Part shown: positions 41,344-44,300 of the stretch, one piece after another
Numbering within the stretch: position 1 is the first letter of the stretch
How the letters are laid out: every line of letters starts with the position of its first letter
Origin: Enchytraeus crypticus
Lineage: Eukaryota; Annelida; Clitellata; Enchytraeida; Enchytraeidae
DNA: 64,000 nt
Assembly (NCBI GenBank): GCA_905160935.1
Contig: CAJHZI010000445.1
Location: 397,501-461,500, forward strand
Direction of reading: 5' to 3'
Made by a program: the position numbers and the translations under genes
Notes under the pieces: generated by a model
Databases searched by the model: none
What the model was told of the DNA's origin: nothing
What the model saw: the letters and a program-made list of their open reading frames with translations, nothing else

Positions 41344-44300
41344 CAGTATAGTAGACTGAGAAAGGGAGAGAGAGGGATATTTAGAATACTGTAGATATAA
41401 TATGCGCTAATGATCTCTCATTTGGTGAAACGTGCATTTTTTCTAAAACCTCTGACATCACTTGACGTTTATATTTCAGATTCAAGAAGTTAGCATACAA
41501 GAATGGAATGTGTTTACTAAAGGTGTACTCTCTGCAGTCTCTAAGGTATAAATAATTTGAAGTTGAGCTTCCGATTTTGTAATAGAATGATTCGATAAGA
41601 GGCAATTCTTTAGAATAGTAAAGTAATTTTTAAAGGATTAAATTTTAGGCACACTCTATAATGAAATGATCATCCTAGAAGATAGTTAGTCAACTTTACT
41701 AATACATGTTTTGAACAATTAAGCAGTTTGGTTAGTAATCCTGTATCAGCTGATGATTTCAAAGCACACATGCCTGATAAAGGAAGAGGCCTATGATTCA
41801 ATACCCCGACGGATCGTCTCTGTCAATGCACAAGTGGTACAAAACCGGAAAAGCAGGTGTTGAACTTAGCTTCTACTTAATCTTTAGATTATATTTAATA
41901 ATTTCCTGGATTTACCTTCGTGGTTAATATTGACCAGGTTACAATTGAAGAAGTTCTGGAGAGAGATGGTATAGAGAAACAGTTGATAAATGCATTAAGA
42001 AATAAGAAGAAGAGCTGGATAGGACACATGCTAAGAGGGGAAAGTTTACTAAAATAAGTTATAGCTTATAGAAGATACAACGAAAGGAAAGAGAAGCAGA
42101 GGCAGACCGAGATTGCTAATATTAAATATTGTAAACACTAAATGCAAGTATCTATAATTATAACATGTTATTCCTTCAACAACCTCAATTATAATCCAGA
42201 AGTCTGCGACGTACTGTATAAAAATGATACGTAACTACCAACCAAAAATGTCTACTGATAAATTAGGACACGTTTCATAGCATAGTGCATGTTCTTAATA
42301 ATAACAATATTAATGAATTTAGCAATTGATCATAGAAAGGTATAGTTGTAATAATGGCATGGTTGCAGTAAGTATGACTTAGCTTTCAAAATTTTCCGGA
42401 ACCAGATTTGAAAAGGCACCGGAATCATGCTCATAGTTGCCCGAGCTAAAGTAATTCTACTTTTAATTTCTTCTGATTCTGATCCTCCTGCTTTCCTTTT
42501 GCTTCAGAGATAAACAAACTTCCGTACAATTTCAATCTCTTTTCCCTGAAGTTCAACTATTATACAAACTTTTCCATTTATACTGGGACCATTCTACTTT
42601 TTAAATTAATTTTGCATTATAGGCAGTATAAAGTAAATTTTACCCAAACAGCCCCAGAATAACGGCTATTTTGTAGCTCTGACAAGGGCTTTAATAATGA
42701 CATGAGATGAAGGATAATATTTAAGAAGATGTTCATTGTGTCACCCATCTTTTTCTATGCATAGTTGCGGTCTCTTTTTCCAGTGCCCGAGATACTTTGA
42801 AGCATTATATTGAGCTCGTATATATTTTGTGGTTCAGAGTTAAGTTATTGATATTTTTGCAACATTGCGTCTCATAATAATAATCTAGTGGATTGAGGTC
42901 TGGCTAGTTTGAATGCCACTCGTCTTTGTTGTTGAACTCTGGAAAATTGAGTCATTCTTGCGTGGCCCGAACTTGTGTGCGGGAACCCCATCGTGTATAA
43001 TTATTTGTTATTAAGTCATTTTCAGTTTGTACAAATATCATGAACACTTACACATTATATCTTCGATTTAGTATATAAAATTTAATTGGAGACAGAACTT
43101 TGGAAAAATTGAAGAATAATATGATATCATATTTATGTCGCATGTATCTTTAGATAGGAAAGGAATGCTACATATATATTATTTCTTATGTAATGTTTGC
43201 AGTATGTAGCTGAAAGTGTAAATACAGAAGAATTGAAGCCAAAGCTGTTGGAAGAAATGCTGCGCTTGTTCTCTCGTGTTCTATCTCTGACGGCTGATCC
43301 GTGTTTGCTGGAGGTGAGAGATTTTAGACTTTTTAGCATCATACCCTTTAGTTTCAGTAAAGCATATTAATGTCGAACATGACGGTCCTTGTATCACATG
43401 AACACAGTCAAATCATTCAAAATAGAACTTCCTACTTTGAAACTTCTCCCTACCGTTAGATTGCTCTAAAAATGAAAGACTGGATAGTTTCGTTATGGCG
43501 AAAGCTTCATACGTTTTGTCTGTTCAGCCTTCCACAGTGGTAAATATACAAAGCTGGAAACTGGCGTTAAACTTGGCTTTTGCCTTTAAATACTTTATTC
43601 AGATTTATTGGCTGCAATTCTACGTCAGTAGCTGCAGAAGTCAGCAAAAATCATCGGATGCATGTGTAGCTTCAAATCAATTGATGATTTTGTTCTTGCA
43701 GATGTGTGTGTGCTAGATGGTTTTATAGAGTGATTGATTCATTGATTGATTTTGCTTTCAGATATCTATGATAGATGGAATTATGGAAAAATATATTGAT
43801 TAGTTGGTTTATTAATTGATTCATTGATCGATTAATTGATTGTACGTACAGATTGATGGATTTACTAAAAAATAATTGATTGATTATGTTTGCAGGTGTC
43901 TCTTAGGAGAATATAGATATTGATTGATTTATAGAGGAATTGCTTGATTGATTCGTTTATCATTCATTCATCGTGCATGAAAATACCTGTGATGGATTAA
44001 CTTAAAGAGACACTGATTGAGTGATTAATTTATTGACTATGATTGGTGATGTCTCTGTTAGAGAGATTTATGGAGAAATTAATTTAACTAAATATACATA
44101 AATATACATAATATAAATTAAATATACTTCCATGTGGTTTTATACAGAAATGGATAAAATTGATTGTGTTTGCAGGTGTCTGTGCTAAGTGAATTTATAG
44201 AAAAACTGAACAAATTGAAATCAAGTAGCAAGGAAGTGAAGAAACTAATTCACAGTATTGACTCTGCAATAAATCGGAGGTATGAATTATGAAGTTTAGC

